NCBI GenBank assembly: GCA_052387955.1 | Contig: JBQTIQ010000023.1 | Span: 1 to 64,000, forward strand | Direction of reading: 5' to 3' | Origin: JBQTIQ01 sp052387955 | GTDB taxonomy: Bacteria > Actinomycetota > Acidimicrobiia > Acidimicrobiales > JACDCH01 | Length of the DNA stretch: 64,000 nt | Shown: positions 8,124-17,391 of the stretch, in pieces | How positions within the stretch are numbered: position 1 is the stretch's first letter | Layout: each line of letters begins with the position of its first letter | The notes under the pieces: model-generated | Database searches by the model: none | What the model was told of the DNA's origin: nothing | What the model saw: the letters and a program-made list of their open reading frames with translations, nothing else | Position numbers and translations under genes: made by a program

Positions 8124-8196
8124 GAGTGGGAGGAACAGGGTAGCGCAACCGGTGCCCGGGGGAATCGGGGGGATCCGCCCCTAGAGTGGCCGGCCG

Positions 8197-8856
8197 ATGG
8201 GGCTCAAAGGGTTCGAGCGCCGGCTGGAACGCATGGTCGAGGGGGTGTTCGCCCGGGCGTTCCGCAGCGGGCTGCGGCCGGTCGAGCTGGGCCGACGGCT
8301 GGTGCGCGAGATCGACGACAACCGCTCGGTCGACGTGCGGGGCCGGACGGTGGTGCCCAACCACTTCGTGATCCTCGTCAGCGAGGAGGACCAGGCCCGC
8401 TTCGACGACATCCACGAGACCCTGGTCCGGGAGCTGTGCGACGCCGCCCGGGAACATGCCCGTGACGAGGGCTATTCGTTCGCCGGGCCGGTCGAGGTGA
8501 GCCTCGAGACCGACGGCAAGATGGTCACGGGCGCCTTCCAGATCGACGCCCGCATGCGCGAGGGCGTCGGTGGCAGCGGCGCCGGCAGCCTGGTCCTGCC
8601 CACCGGCGAGCGGGTGGTGCTGGGCGAGCAGGTGCTGAGCATCGGCCGCAACCCCGAGTGCAACATCGTGCTGGCCGACCCCAACGTCAGCCGCAACCAC
8701 GCCGAGATCCGACCGGCCGGCAACGGCTACATCATGGTCGACCTTGGCTCGACCAACGGGTCGCGGGTCAACGGCGTCCGCGTCGGTCAGGCCGAGCTGG
8801 CCGACGGCGACGAGGTGGCGTTCGGGAACACCCGGGTGCGCTTCGAGGCATCGTAG
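8197..8856 (+). CDS. fhaA: FhaA, DUF3662 and FHA domain protein
   Basis: A 219-residue cytosolic adaptor that binds phosphothreonine on PknB substrates and helps regulate peptidoglycan synthesis. Residues 1-115 are the DUF3662 domain (FERRLERMVEGVFARAF, RPVELGRRLVREID). A short linker leads to the FHA domain (about 130-218) with the canonical GR at SIGRNPECN, the S/N-H in VSRNHAE and the STNGSRVNG loop. The Mycobacterium protein has a long repeat-rich linker; here it is minimal. It is the first gene of the fhaA-fhaB-pstP-rodA-pbpA-pknB cluster and lies 73 bp from tRNA-Leu. Confidence 0.92.
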   Translation: MGLKGFERRLERMVEGVFARAFRSGLRPVELGRRLVREIDDNRSVDVRGRTVVPNHFVILVSEEDQARFDDIHETLVRELCDAAREHARDEGYSFAGPVEVSLETDGKMVTGAFQIDARMREGVGGSGAGSLVLPTGERVVLGEQVLSIGRNPECNIVLADPNVSRNHAEIRPAGNGYIMVDLGSTNGSRVNGVRVGQAELADGDEVAFGNTRVRFEAS

Positions 8857-8930
8857 GCCGGGTCGGTACCGGCCGCCGGCCACCCCGGGCCCACCTCCGG
8901 CCCGGACCGAAGGCCTAGGCTCGCCGCCGA

Positions 8931-9389
8931 ATGTCGGAGCAGGTACTCAACATCCTCAAGCTGTGCCTGCTTGCCCTCGTCTACCTGTTCCTGTTGCGGG
9001 TGCTGCGGGCGGTGTGGACCGAGATCGGCGGGCCCCGGCCGGCGTCGGCGCCCCGGCCCGCACCGGTCCCCGCCCCGGCCCAGGGCCGCCGGCGAGGCCC
9101 GGCGCCGTCGGAGCTGGTCGTCGTTGAACCGGTCGGCGAATCGGGCCGGCGCTACCCGCTGGGCGAGGAGGTAACCGTGGGCCGCGCTGCCGGCTGCCAG
9201 GTGACCGTGGACGACACCTACGTCTCCCAGCTCCACGCCCGCGTCTTCACCCGAGACGGCCAGCTGCTGGTCGAGGACCTCGGGTCCACCAACGGCACCT
9301 ACCTCAACCAGGCCAAGGTGGCTGGCACGCTCCCGATGCAGCGCGGTGACCGGCTCCAGGTCGGCAACACCGTCCTCGAGGTCAGGTGA
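8931..9389 (+). CDS. fhaB: FhaB/FipA, membrane-anchored FHA domain protein
   Basis: A 152-residue protein with an N-terminal membrane helix (ILKLCLLALVYLFLLRVLRAVW, residues about 5-27), a Pro/Ala-rich linker and a C-terminal FHA domain. The domain shows VGRAAGCQVTV, YVSQLHARVF and DLGSTNGTYLN, the phosphothreonine-binding residues. In actinobacteria this protein links PknB signalling to the division and elongation machinery (FtsZ-FtsQ in mycobacteria). It ends 4 bp before pstP, so the two are co-translated. Confidence 0.92.
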   Translation: MSEQVLNILKLCLLALVYLFLLRVLRAVWTEIGGPRPASAPRPAPVPAPAQGRRRGPAPSELVVVEPVGESGRRYPLGEEVTVGRAAGCQVTVDDTYVSQLHARVFTRDGQLLVEDLGSTNGTYLNQAKVAGTLPMQRGDRLQVGNTVLEVR

Positions 9390-9393
9390 CCGG

Positions 9394-10677
9394 ATGATCG
9401 CTCTGCGCTGGGGCTCGGCGTCCGACGTCGGACAGGTGCGGGCCAACAACCAGGACTCGCGCTTCACCGCCGACGAGCTGTTCGCGGTGGCCGACGGCAT
9501 GGGAGGCCACCGCGGCGGCGAGGTGGCCAGCTCGGTGGCGCTCGAGGCGTTGGCGTCGACGTTCGTCGACCGCAGCCCCGAGGGCCTGCGCGACGCCGCC
9601 CGCGAAGCCAACACGGTGGTCTTCGAACAGGCCTCCGACGATCCCGAGCTCCAGGGCATGGGGACGACATTGGTCGCGGTAGCCACGATCGACGGCGCCA
9701 GCACGTTGGCGTGGGTCAACGTCGGCGACTCGCGCCTCTACCTCTTCCGCGGCGGCGAGCTTTTGAGGGTCAGCCAGGACCACAGCCTGGTCGAGGAAGC
9801 GGTCCGCAGCGGCGAGCTGTCGGCCGAGGAAGCCCGCGACCATCCCCAGCGCCACATCGTCACCCGCGCCCTGGGCATCGGCGCCACCGTCGACGTCGAC
9901 GTCGGGACCATCGAGCCGTCCGTGGGTGACCGCCTGGTGCTGTGCAGCGACGGCCTCTACGACGCGGTCGAGGACGAGCGCATCGCCGGCGTGCTGCAAC
10001 GGCTGGCCGGCGCCGACGACGTCGCCGCCGAGCTGGTGCGACTGGCCAACGTCGGCGGGGGCCGGGACAACATCACGGTCGTGGTGGTCGACGTGTTCGA
10101 CGACCAGGACCCCTCGACCCCGCCCCCCTCGTCGGCCGTCACCACCACCCAGCCCCATCCCGACCTGGCCGGTTTCACCACCGCCGCCCCTGCGGCGCCC
10201 GACGACGCCCGGACCAGCCCCGCCGCCGACCCGCCGCCGCCCCCACCTCCCCCGCCCGCACCTCCCCCGCCGGCCAAGCCCAAGCGGTTCACGTGGCGGG
10301 TGTTCCTGTTCCTCCTCGGGCTGTTCGCTGTCATCGGCGGAGGCCTCGGCTTCATCGCCTACCAGGCCCGCAACTCCTACTTCGTGGGCTACGAAGGCGA
10401 CCGGGTCGCGATCTTCAAGGGTCGGCCCGGCGGCCTCCTCTGGTTCGATCCCACCTTCGAGGCCGACGGCGACCTGGTGCGGGCGTCGGTGCCGGCGTCG
10501 CGGACCGACCAGGTCGGCGCCGGCCACACGGTCGGCAGTGTGGGCGAAGCCCGACAGTTCATCGACAACCTGCGCCAGCAGTACCGCGACGAGAACCCAC
10601 CGACCACGACGACCACCACCACGACGGCTCCGGGCGGGGCCACGACCACCAGTACCGCGGGGCCGGCGGCCAATTGA
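9394..10677 (+). CDS. pstP: PstP, PP2C-type serine/threonine phosphatase
   Basis: A 427-residue membrane phosphatase that reverses PknB phosphorylation. The N-terminal PP2C domain (1-240) has the metal-binding signatures NQDS, VADGMGGHRGGE (Asp34), GMGTTL, NVGDSRLY, CSDGLYD and GGRDNITV. A proline-rich linker (PPPPPPPPPAPPP) precedes one membrane helix at about residues 305-325 (FLFLLGLFAVIGGGLGFIAY). An extracellular domain of about 90 residues and a threonine-rich tail follow. The ATG at 9394 follows fhaB by 4 bp. Its stop overlaps the start of rodA (TTGA). Confidence 0.94.
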   Translation: MIALRWGSASDVGQVRANNQDSRFTADELFAVADGMGGHRGGEVASSVALEALASTFVDRSPEGLRDAAREANTVVFEQASDDPELQGMGTTLVAVATIDGASTLAWVNVGDSRLYLFRGGELLRVSQDHSLVEEAVRSGELSAEEARDHPQRHIVTRALGIGATVDVDVGTIEPSVGDRLVLCSDGLYDAVEDERIAGVLQRLAGADDVAAELVRLANVGGGRDNITVVVVDVFDDQDPSTPPPSSAVTTTQPHPDLAGFTTAAPAAPDDARTSPAADPPPPPPPPPAPPPPAKPKRFTWRVFLFLLGLFAVIGGGLGFIAYQARNSYFVGYEGDRVAIFKGRPGGLLWFDPTFEADGDLVRASVPASRTDQVGAGHTVGSVGEARQFIDNLRQQYRDENPPTTTTTTTTAPGGATTTSTAGPAAN

Positions 10678-11990
10678 TCGCGGTCCTACGCCGGCGAGCC
10701 GAGCTCGGGCTCATCGTGCTCGCCGTGCTCGTCACCGGCGGGGCCTACGTACTGGCCAGCCTCGGCCGCACGTCTTCCATCCCCGCCGACACCGGCCCCT
10801 TCCTCGGGATCGTGCTGGTGCTCTTCGTCGCCGCCCACCTGGCCATCCGCAAGCTCGCCCCGGGTGCCGACGGGATGCTGCTACCGCTGGCGGCGGTCCT
10901 CAACGGCCTCGGCTACGTGATGATCGCCCGGCTCCAGAGCCTGCGCCCGGAGTACGAGGGCCAGGCCGGCGCCCAGGCCGGCTGGACGGTCCTCGGCATC
11001 GGGGCCTTCGTCGCCACCTTGATGATCGTGCGCCGCGCCCGGGACCTACAGCGCTACCGCTACACCTTCCTACTCCTCGGCCTGGTCCTGCTGCTGATGC
11101 CACTGCTCCCGGGGTTCGGCCAGGTGATCAACGGTGCCCGCATCTGGGTCCGCTTCGGCGGGCTCAGCTTCCAGCCGGGCGAGTTCGCCAAGATCGCGCT
11201 GGCGATCTTCTTCGCCGCCTACCTGGTCGAGAAGCGCGAGCTGCTGGGCATGGCCACCTTCCCCCGTTTCGCCCCCGTCCTGCCCGACCTCAAGCACCTC
11301 GGGCCGGTGGTGCTGGCGTGGGGGACGTCGCTGCTGGTCATGACGGCGGAGAAGGACCTCGGCTCCTCGCTGCTGTTCTTCTCGCTGTTCATCCTCATGG
11401 TGTGGGTCGCCACCGAACGCCAGGCATACCTGGGAGTCGGTGTCGCCCTCTTCCTCGGCGGGGCCTGGCTGGCGAACCGGGCCTTCAGCCACGTCAACGA
11501 CCGCATCACCATCTGGCTCGACCCCTGGCAGGACGCCGCCGGCAAGGGCTTCCAGGTCATCCAGGGATGGTTCGCGATGGCTTGGGGCGGGGTCGCCGGG
11601 ACCGGCCTCGGCCTGGGGCATCCCGAACAGGTGCCAGTGGCCACCACCGACTTCATCTTCGCCGCCATCGGCGAAGAACTGGGCCTGCTCGGGTCCACCG
11701 CGGTCATCTTCTGCTACGTGCTCATGGTCGGTGCCGGCCTGCGGGTGGCGATCCGCTCCGAGGGGAACTTCGAGAAGCTGCTGGCCACCGGGCTCACCGT
11801 GCTGCTCGGCGTGCAGTCGTTCATCATCATGGCTGGTGTCGCCCGGCTCCTCCCCCTCACCGGCGTGACCCTGCCCTTCGTGTCCTACGGGGGCTCGTCG
11901 CTGGTGGCCAACTACGTCCTCCTGGCCCTGCTCATCCGGGTCTCCGACGACGGCGCCCGCAAGGCCGGCGAATACGTGGACGCGCCGTGA
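10674..11990 (+). CDS. rodA: RodA/FtsW-family SEDS peptidoglycan glycosyltransferase
   Basis: A 438-residue polytopic membrane protein of the SEDS family, which polymerises lipid II into glycan strands with its class B PBP partner, here the next gene, pbpA. About ten to twelve hydrophobic helices are visible. Conserved loops include ARIWVRFGGLSFQPGEFAK, TDFIFAAIGEELG and VSYGGSSLVANYV. The start is TTG 10674, overlapping the pstP stop by 4 bp. By cluster order it corresponds to mycobacterial RodA, although FtsW cannot be excluded by sequence alone. Confidence 0.92.
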   Translation: MIAVLRRRAELGLIVLAVLVTGGAYVLASLGRTSSIPADTGPFLGIVLVLFVAAHLAIRKLAPGADGMLLPLAAVLNGLGYVMIARLQSLRPEYEGQAGAQAGWTVLGIGAFVATLMIVRRARDLQRYRYTFLLLGLVLLLMPLLPGFGQVINGARIWVRFGGLSFQPGEFAKIALAIFFAAYLVEKRELLGMATFPRFAPVLPDLKHLGPVVLAWGTSLLVMTAEKDLGSSLLFFSLFILMVWVATERQAYLGVGVALFLGGAWLANRAFSHVNDRITIWLDPWQDAAGKGFQVIQGWFAMAWGGVAGTGLGLGHPEQVPVATTDFIFAAIGEELGLLGSTAVIFCYVLMVGAGLRVAIRSEGNFEKLLATGLTVLLGVQSFIIMAGVARLLPLTGVTLPFVSYGGSSLVANYVLLALLIRVSDDGARKAGEYVDAP

Positions 11991-12040
11991 CCCTGGCGGG
12001 ACTGCGAACGCCGGCGCGCCAGCGCCGGCGCGGCCAAGAG

Positions 12041-12064
12041 CGGCCTGCGTGGCCGGGGAACGCC
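12041..12064 (+). repeat. 24-bp repeat upstream of pbpA, also found upstream of crgA
   Basis: CGGCCTGCGTGGCCGGGGAACGCC lies 17 bp before the pbpA start. An identical 24-mer is at 16571-16594, 26 bp before crgA. The preceding bases 12005-12035 are a GC-rich inverted repeat (GCCGGCGCGCCAGCGCCGGC) that also resembles sequence near crgA. It may be a mobile extragenic repeat or a shared regulatory element. Confidence 0.7.
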
Positions 12065-12081
12065 GACAACAGAGCGAACCC

Positions 12082-13566
12082 GTGAACTCGCAGATCCGGC
12101 GCCTCGGCGCCGGCCTGCTCGCCTGCTTCGTGGCCCTCACCGCCATGGTCCACTACGTGCAGGCGTTCCGTGCCGACAGCCTCAACGACGACCCCCGCAA
12201 CACCCGCACGATCGTGCGCGACTTCGACCGGGCCCGGGGCCAGATCGTGTCGGCCGACGGCAGGGTGCTGGCCCGCACGGTGCCGTCGGCCGAAGGTGAC
12301 CGCTTCGCCTTCCAGCGCCAGTACCCCGAGACCGACCTGTTCGGCCACATCACCGGCCACTTCAACTTCGACTTCGGCGCCACCGGGGTCGAACAGACCT
12401 ACAACGACCGCCTCGCCGGCACCGAGATCTCCCAGCAGTACCAGACCCTTCGCGACCTGTTCTCCGCCCGCGACCACACCGCCGACGTCAGCCTCACCAT
12501 CCGGGCCGACGTGCAGGAGACAGCCCGGGATGCGCTGGGCGAGACCAACGGCGCGGTCGTCGCCCTCGATCCCCGGGACGGCTCGGTGCTGGCCCTGTGG
12601 AGCTACCCGTCCTACGACCCCAACCTGTTGTCAACCCATGACCGCGCCGCCGCCGACGCCGCCCGCACCCAGCTGTCGGCCGACCCCAACCGCCCGCTGC
12701 GGGGAAAGTCGTGGCAGGAGCGCTTCTTCCCGGGCTCCACCTTCAAGGTCGTCACCGGCGCCGTCGGCGTCGACGTGGGCAAGGTCACGAACGGCGAACC
12801 CGCCTTCCCGGTCGAAACCGCCTACGACCCGCCCGATGGCGAGCCGATCCAGAACTTCGACGGGGAACGGTGCGGCGGCCCGCTGCCCGACATCCTGAGG
12901 GTGTCGTGCAACTCGGCGTTCGCCCGGATGGGAGCGGAGGTCATCGGTCCCGGCGACATGGGGTCGGGCTCCAACGATTTCGGCTTCAACGACAGCCCGC
13001 CCTTCGACCTCCCCGCCGTCGCCTCGTCGGTGTTCCCCGACACCGGCGCCTCGAAGGCGCTACTCGGGCAGGCCGCCATCGGCCAGTTCGACGTGCAGGC
13101 GTCACCGCTGCAGATGGCCATGGTGGCCGCCGCGGTGGCCAACAACGGCATCGTCATGACCCCCCACGTCATGCAGGAGGTCCGCTCCGACAGCGGCCAG
13201 GTGCTCGACACCTACGAGCCCACTCCGTGGCGCACGGCGATCTCTCCTCAGACCGCGAGCACCATGCGCGACGCCATGCGCCTCGTCGTGGAGCGGGGCA
13301 CCGGCACCGCCGCCCAGATCCCCGGGGTCGACGTCGGCGGCAAGACCGGGACCGCGCAGATTACCACCGTCGGCCCCGACCAGGGCGTGCTGGCCTGGTT
13401 CATCTGCTGGGCGCAACCCCCGGGCGTAAGCGAGCCCACCGCGGCGGTGGCGGTCGTGGTCGAGAACCAGGTCGGCCTGAGCGACGCCACCGGCGGGCGG
13501 GTGGCGGCGCCGATCGCCCGCGACGTCCTCGAGAAGGTGCTCGAGACGCAGGCGGCGAACGGATGA
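12082..13566 (+). CDS. pbpA: PbpA, class B penicillin-binding protein (transpeptidase)
   Basis: A 494-residue cell-wall transpeptidase that cross-links peptide stems, partner of RodA. It has an N-terminal membrane anchor (RLGAGLLACFVALTAMVHYV) and the mycobacterial-like DDPRNTRTIVRDFDRARGQI dimerisation region. The transpeptidase domain carries the nucleophile Ser219 in STFK, the SCN motif in RVSCNSAFAR and KTG in GGKTGTAQ. GTG 12082 gives the usual short N-terminus (MNSQIRRLG); the frame is open back to 12049, but this would add a non-conserved basic tail. It follows rodA by 91 bp that contain a GC-rich repeat. Confidence 0.93.
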   Translation: MNSQIRRLGAGLLACFVALTAMVHYVQAFRADSLNDDPRNTRTIVRDFDRARGQIVSADGRVLARTVPSAEGDRFAFQRQYPETDLFGHITGHFNFDFGATGVEQTYNDRLAGTEISQQYQTLRDLFSARDHTADVSLTIRADVQETARDALGETNGAVVALDPRDGSVLALWSYPSYDPNLLSTHDRAAADAARTQLSADPNRPLRGKSWQERFFPGSTFKVVTGAVGVDVGKVTNGEPAFPVETAYDPPDGEPIQNFDGERCGGPLPDILRVSCNSAFARMGAEVIGPGDMGSGSNDFGFNDSPPFDLPAVASSVFPDTGASKALLGQAAIGQFDVQASPLQMAMVAAAVANNGIVMTPHVMQEVRSDSGQVLDTYEPTPWRTAISPQTASTMRDAMRLVVERGTGTAAQIPGVDVGGKTGTAQITTVGPDQGVLAWFICWAQPPGVSEPTAAVAVVVENQVGLSDATGGRVAAPIARDVLEKVLETQAANG

Positions 13567-13655
13567 GGTCCGGCCGAGGGCGCGCTCCGGCCCCGGAACG
13601 GCGGACGGCGGATGCCCGGAGAGGGCCCGGCGGCCGCAGCTAGGCTGGAGCGCGA

Positions 13656-15629
13656 ATGTCCCAGCAGACGGTGTTCAACGGGCGATATGAACTGCACCGA
13701 CGGCTGGCCCGAGGCGGCATGGCCGACGTCTTCTTGGCGCGCGACCAGCTGCTCGACCGGCCGGTGGCGGTCAAGGTGCTGTTCTCCGAGTACGCCGGCG
13801 ACCCGTCCTTCGTCGAACGCTTCCGCCGCGAAGCGCAGAGTGCAGCCAACCTGAACCACCCGAACATCGTCTCGGTCTTCGACTGGGGCGAGATGGACGG
13901 CACGTACTTCATCGTCATGGAGTATGTCGAGGGCCGCAGCCTGGCCGACATCATCCGGGGCGAGGGACCGCTGCACCCGCGTCGGGCCACCGAGATCGCG
14001 GCCGACATCGCCGCTGCCCTCGGCTCCGCCCACCGCAACGGTGTCGTGCACCGCGACGTGAAGCCCGGCAACGTGCTCATCACGCCCGCGGGCCTGGTCA
14101 AGGTGGCCGACTTCGGGATCGCCCGGGCGCTGGGGGCGAACCCTGACGACGCCCTCACCCAGGCCGGCTCGGTCATGGGGACCGCCACCTACTTCGCTCC
14201 CGAGCAGGCCCAGGGCCAACCGCTCGACCCCCGCAGCGACCTGTACTCCCTCGGCGTCGTGCTCTACGAGATGGTGGCCGGCCGGCCCCCCTTCACCGGC
14301 GAGAACCCGGTGGCGATCGCCTACAAGCACGTGCAGGACCCGCCGCCGTCCCCCCGTCGAGCCAACCCCGACGTGCCGCCGGCGCTCGAAGCCATCATCC
14401 TCAAGTTGCTGGCCAAGGAGCCCCAGGCCCGCTACGCCTCGGCCGAAGACCTGCGCACCGAGCTGCGCCGCTTCCGGGAGGGCCAGCCGGTGCTGGCCAT
14501 GGGCGCCGGCGCCGTGGTCCTGGGCGACGCCACCACGGTCGGGCCGACGGTGGCAGGGTCGCCCCAAGCCCCGCCCTTCGAGCCCACCCGGGCGGTGGGT
14601 GCCTACGCCGGCGACGGTACCCCGCTGTTCCGCAACGACGAGGTGGGCCCCTACCGCGAACCGCCCCGGCGCAGCGGCGTCTTCCTCACCGTGCTCATCG
14701 TGCTGCTGCTGCTGCTCGGCGGTCTCGTCGTCCTGTTGGCCCAGACCCTGACCGACGACGAAGGCGACGGCGGCGAGGACCCTGCCCTCACGGTCGACCT
14801 CATCGTGCCCCCGGTGGTGGGCGAAACCGAGCGCGACGCCCGCCTCGCCCTCGACCGGGCCTCCTTGGACGTGTCCGACGTACGGTCGGAGCCCAGCGAC
14901 GAGTTCGAGGAAGGCATCGTCACCGGCGTCGAACCCGACGAGGGGGCCACCGTGGCGGTAGCCGAGGGCGAGCGCGGCACGGTCGTACTCGTCGTGAGCG
15001 GGGGTGCATCGACCGAACCCATGCCCAGCGTCACCGGCCAGCCCGCAGCCGAAGCCGTCGCCAGCCTCGAGGCCCGGGGGTTCACGCGGGTGTCCACCCA
15101 GCAGGAACCGAGCGACGACGCCGACGTCGAGGTCGGCGACGTGTTCCGGCAGGACCCAGCCGCCGACGAGGACGTCACCAAGGACACGCCGATCACCCTT
15201 TTCGTGTCCGCCGGAGCCCCGCTCGAGATAATCCCCAACGTGGCCGGCAAGTCGGTGGCCGAGGCCTCCAACACGCTCGGCCAGGCTGGATTCAAGGTGA
15301 CGACCCAGGAACAGGGGTCCGACACGGTGGACGAGGGGCTGGTCATCTCCACCAACCCGGCGTCCGGGACCGGCGCCCCCGACGGCTCCACGATCACGCT
15401 GCTGGTCTCCTCCGGCGCCGAGCAGGCCACGGTGCCCAACCTCGGCGGCTTGACCGAGGCCGCTGCTCGCCAGGCATTGGCGGCCCAGGGACTCGACGAC
15501 GACATCTCCTGTGAGGACGAGCCCACCGCCCCGCCGGCGGGCGAAGTCGTCGGCCAGGACCCCGACCCTGGGGCCGAGGTCGACCCGGGCACCACGGTCA
15601 GCGTCGCCGTGGAGAAGCCCGACTGCTGA
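13656..15629 (+). CDS. pknB: PknB, transmembrane Ser/Thr kinase with four PASTA domains
   Basis: A 657-residue receptor kinase that senses peptidoglycan fragments and controls wall growth. The kinase domain (residues 11-275) has the glycine loop LARGGMADVF, Lys40 (VAVKVL), the catalytic loop HRDVKPGN (Asp134), DFG at 152-154 and an activation loop with GSVMGTATYFAPEQA. One membrane helix lies at about 348-370 (VFLTVLIVLLLLLGGLVVLL). Four extracellular PASTA repeats follow (starting near VPPVVG, MPSVTG, IPNVAG and VPNLGG). The ATG at 13656 has no obvious Shine-Dalgarno. Unlike Mycobacterium there is no adjacent pknA, so this may be the only wall-sensing kinase here. Confidence 0.95.
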   Translation: MSQQTVFNGRYELHRRLARGGMADVFLARDQLLDRPVAVKVLFSEYAGDPSFVERFRREAQSAANLNHPNIVSVFDWGEMDGTYFIVMEYVEGRSLADIIRGEGPLHPRRATEIAADIAAALGSAHRNGVVHRDVKPGNVLITPAGLVKVADFGIARALGANPDDALTQAGSVMGTATYFAPEQAQGQPLDPRSDLYSLGVVLYEMVAGRPPFTGENPVAIAYKHVQDPPPSPRRANPDVPPALEAIILKLLAKEPQARYASAEDLRTELRRFREGQPVLAMGAGAVVLGDATTVGPTVAGSPQAPPFEPTRAVGAYAGDGTPLFRNDEVGPYREPPRRSGVFLTVLIVLLLLLGGLVVLLAQTLTDDEGDGGEDPALTVDLIVPPVVGETERDARLALDRASLDVSDVRSEPSDEFEEGIVTGVEPDEGATVAVAEGERGTVVLVVSGGASTEPMPSVTGQPAAEAVASLEARGFTRVSTQQEPSDDADVEVGDVFRQDPAADEDVTKDTPITLFVSAGAPLEIIPNVAGKSVAEASNTLGQAGFKVTTQEQGSDTVDEGLVISTNPASGTGAPDGSTITLLVSSGAEQATVPNLGGLTEAAARQALAAQGLDDDISCEDEPTAPPAGEVVGQDPDPGAEVDPGTTVSVAVEKPDC

Positions 15630-15633
15630 ACCG

Positions 15634-15658
15634 GTCGGCGGGCGCCGGGTTTCCTTTG
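15634..15658 (+). terminator. possible terminator between convergent pknB and trpG
   Basis: A short GC hairpin (CGGCG-GG-CGCCG at 15636-15647) is followed by GGTTTCCTTT directly after the pknB stop, in the 116-bp gap before the convergent trpG. The stem is short, so this is tentative. Confidence 0.3.
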
Positions 15659-15745
15659 GCTCCGCCGGTGCAGACGGTCGACCGACGGCGGCCACGCCGT
15701 CGCTGTCGGCCATCCGTACGCTGCGAGCCTCGGGCCTGCTCGGGG

Positions 15746-16339
<594 letters not shown>

Positions 16340-16478
16340 GGTCGGCGCAGGGTACTCATCGCCCGTGCCCGTGAGCCAGGCGCGATCGCGACGCGGCCAG
16401 GTGCCGGCCCGGAGCGCCAACCCAGGCGCGCCAGCAGAGCCAGGCGGGGCTCGGGGAGCGCCAGCAACACCGCCAGAT

Positions 16479-16594
16479 GTGGCCAGCGATGCGAGCGCAG
16501 GCGCAGCCGAACTCGGCCTGCGTGGCCAGCGATGCGAGCGCCGGAGCGCCAGCGCAGGCGCGCCCGAACTCGGCCTGCGTGGCCGGGGAACGCC
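16479..16594 (+). repeat. imperfect GC-rich repeats between trpG and crgA
   Basis: GTGGCCAGCGATGCGAGCGC occurs at 16479-16498 and 16522-16541. CGAACTCGGCCTGCGTGGCC occurs at 16508-16527 and 16565-16584. The block ends in the 24-bp sequence shared with the pbpA upstream region (12041-12064). The array fills most of the 281-bp gap between the divergent trpG and crgA genes, so their promoters lie in or beside it. Confidence 0.75.
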
Positions 16595-16620
16595 AGCCAA
16601 CAACGCTAACGTCGGATTCG

Positions 16621-16929
16621 ATGGCCAAGCCCACCAAGCGCAAGGTTGCCGGCGGGCGGGTGACCCCCAAGGGTGGCCCTGCCGCCCATACGCCCCGGCC
16701 GACGTCGCCGTCCCCGGAGGCCAACGCGCGGTACACGCCGCCGGTGCCCCACGAGATGAAGGTGAGCCCACCGTGGCTGCCGGTGGTCATGTTCGTGCTC
16801 CTCGGAGCGGGCACGTTGATGATCCTGCTCAATTACACCGGCGTGCTGTGGTCGACCAACAACTGGTTCCTCATCAGCGGGCTCGGCTGCATCCTCGCCG
16901 GCATCGTCGCCGCCACCCAGTACCACTAG
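16621..16929 (+). CDS. crgA: CrgA, cell division membrane protein
   Basis: A 102-residue protein matching actinobacterial CrgA (UPF0233), which recruits PBPs and other proteins to the division septum. It has a basic Pro-rich cytosolic N-terminus, a conserved P-x-W before the first helix (SPPWLPVVMFVLLGAGTLMIL), the short external loop NYTGVLW and a second helix ending in the terminal TQYH. The ATG at 16621 follows the repeat block by 26 bp. It lies next to trpG and pknB as in Mycobacterium and Streptomyces relatives. Confidence 0.92.
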   Translation: MAKPTKRKVAGGRVTPKGGPAAHTPRPTSPSPEANARYTPPVPHEMKVSPPWLPVVMFVLLGAGTLMILLNYTGVLWSTNNWFLISGLGCILAGIVAATQYH

Positions 16930-16956
16930 CTCTCTCGGCCGCCTCGGAGTCGGCAG

Positions 16957-16977
16957 CTATCCACAGCATGTGTACAA
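16957..16977. promoter_or_regulatory. pair of DnaA-box-like 9-mers
   Basis: CTATCCACA at 16957-16965 differs by one base from the DnaA box TTATCCACA. TGTGTACAA at 16969-16977 is the reverse complement of TTGTACACA, which fits TTNTNCACA. They face each other 3 bp apart in the gap between the convergent crgA and zinc-ribbon genes. The site is about 47 kb from gyrA, so it is unlikely to be oriC itself. Chance occurrence is possible. Confidence 0.35.
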
Positions 16978-17084
16978 AGCTGGGGAGAGCTACACCGATG
17001 TAACTCCTCCGCAACCTTTTCGGCCCCTGGACGTTGCCCTGACGACACCGGGGAGCCCTGTCAGCCGGACGGTCCGTCGCCCGG

Positions 17085-17342
17085 TCATTCGATCGGCGCC
17101 ACCAGGCTCATGTCCTCGAAGCAATGGCGGGGCGGGGCCGGCACCTCGTCGTTGGCAGAAGTCATGCGCACCTCGGTGCCGCAGACCGAGCACCGGTACA
17201 GGATCTTGACCTTGCGCAACTCGCCCGCCGGTGGCGGGGGCGGTAGGCCCTGGGCCATGCCCCGCAACATCCCCGAGCCGATCCTCCAGATGAGGAAACC
17301 GACGAAACCGGCGACGAGGATCTTGAGGACCAGGGCGAACAT
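17085..17342 (-). CDS. small membrane protein with zinc-ribbon tail
   Basis: An 85-residue protein with one N-terminal membrane helix (LVLKILVAGFVGFLIWRIGSG), a polyproline hinge (LPPPPPAGE) and a C-terminal metal-binding tail with CSVCGTEVRM and PPRHCFEDM. Cys-x2-Cys and the later His-Cys could hold zinc. It is convergent with crgA and 49 bp upstream of the thiolase gene on the same strand, so the two may be co-transcribed. Function unknown. Confidence 0.7.
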   Translation of the reverse strand: MFALVLKILVAGFVGFLIWRIGSGMLRGMAQGLPPPPPAGELRKVKILYRCSVCGTEVRMTSANDEVPAPPRHCFEDMSLVAPIE

Positions 17343-17391
17343 GGCGGTCGTTCAGCCTAAGGGGCTCGTCGACGCGCCCGGTGGCAGGGGG

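Noticed and set aside
16957..16977. The DnaA-box pair as the chromosomal origin
   Set aside because: Only two boxes, no AT-rich unwinding region and no dnaA or dnaN nearby. gyrA at the far right points to oriC beyond that end.
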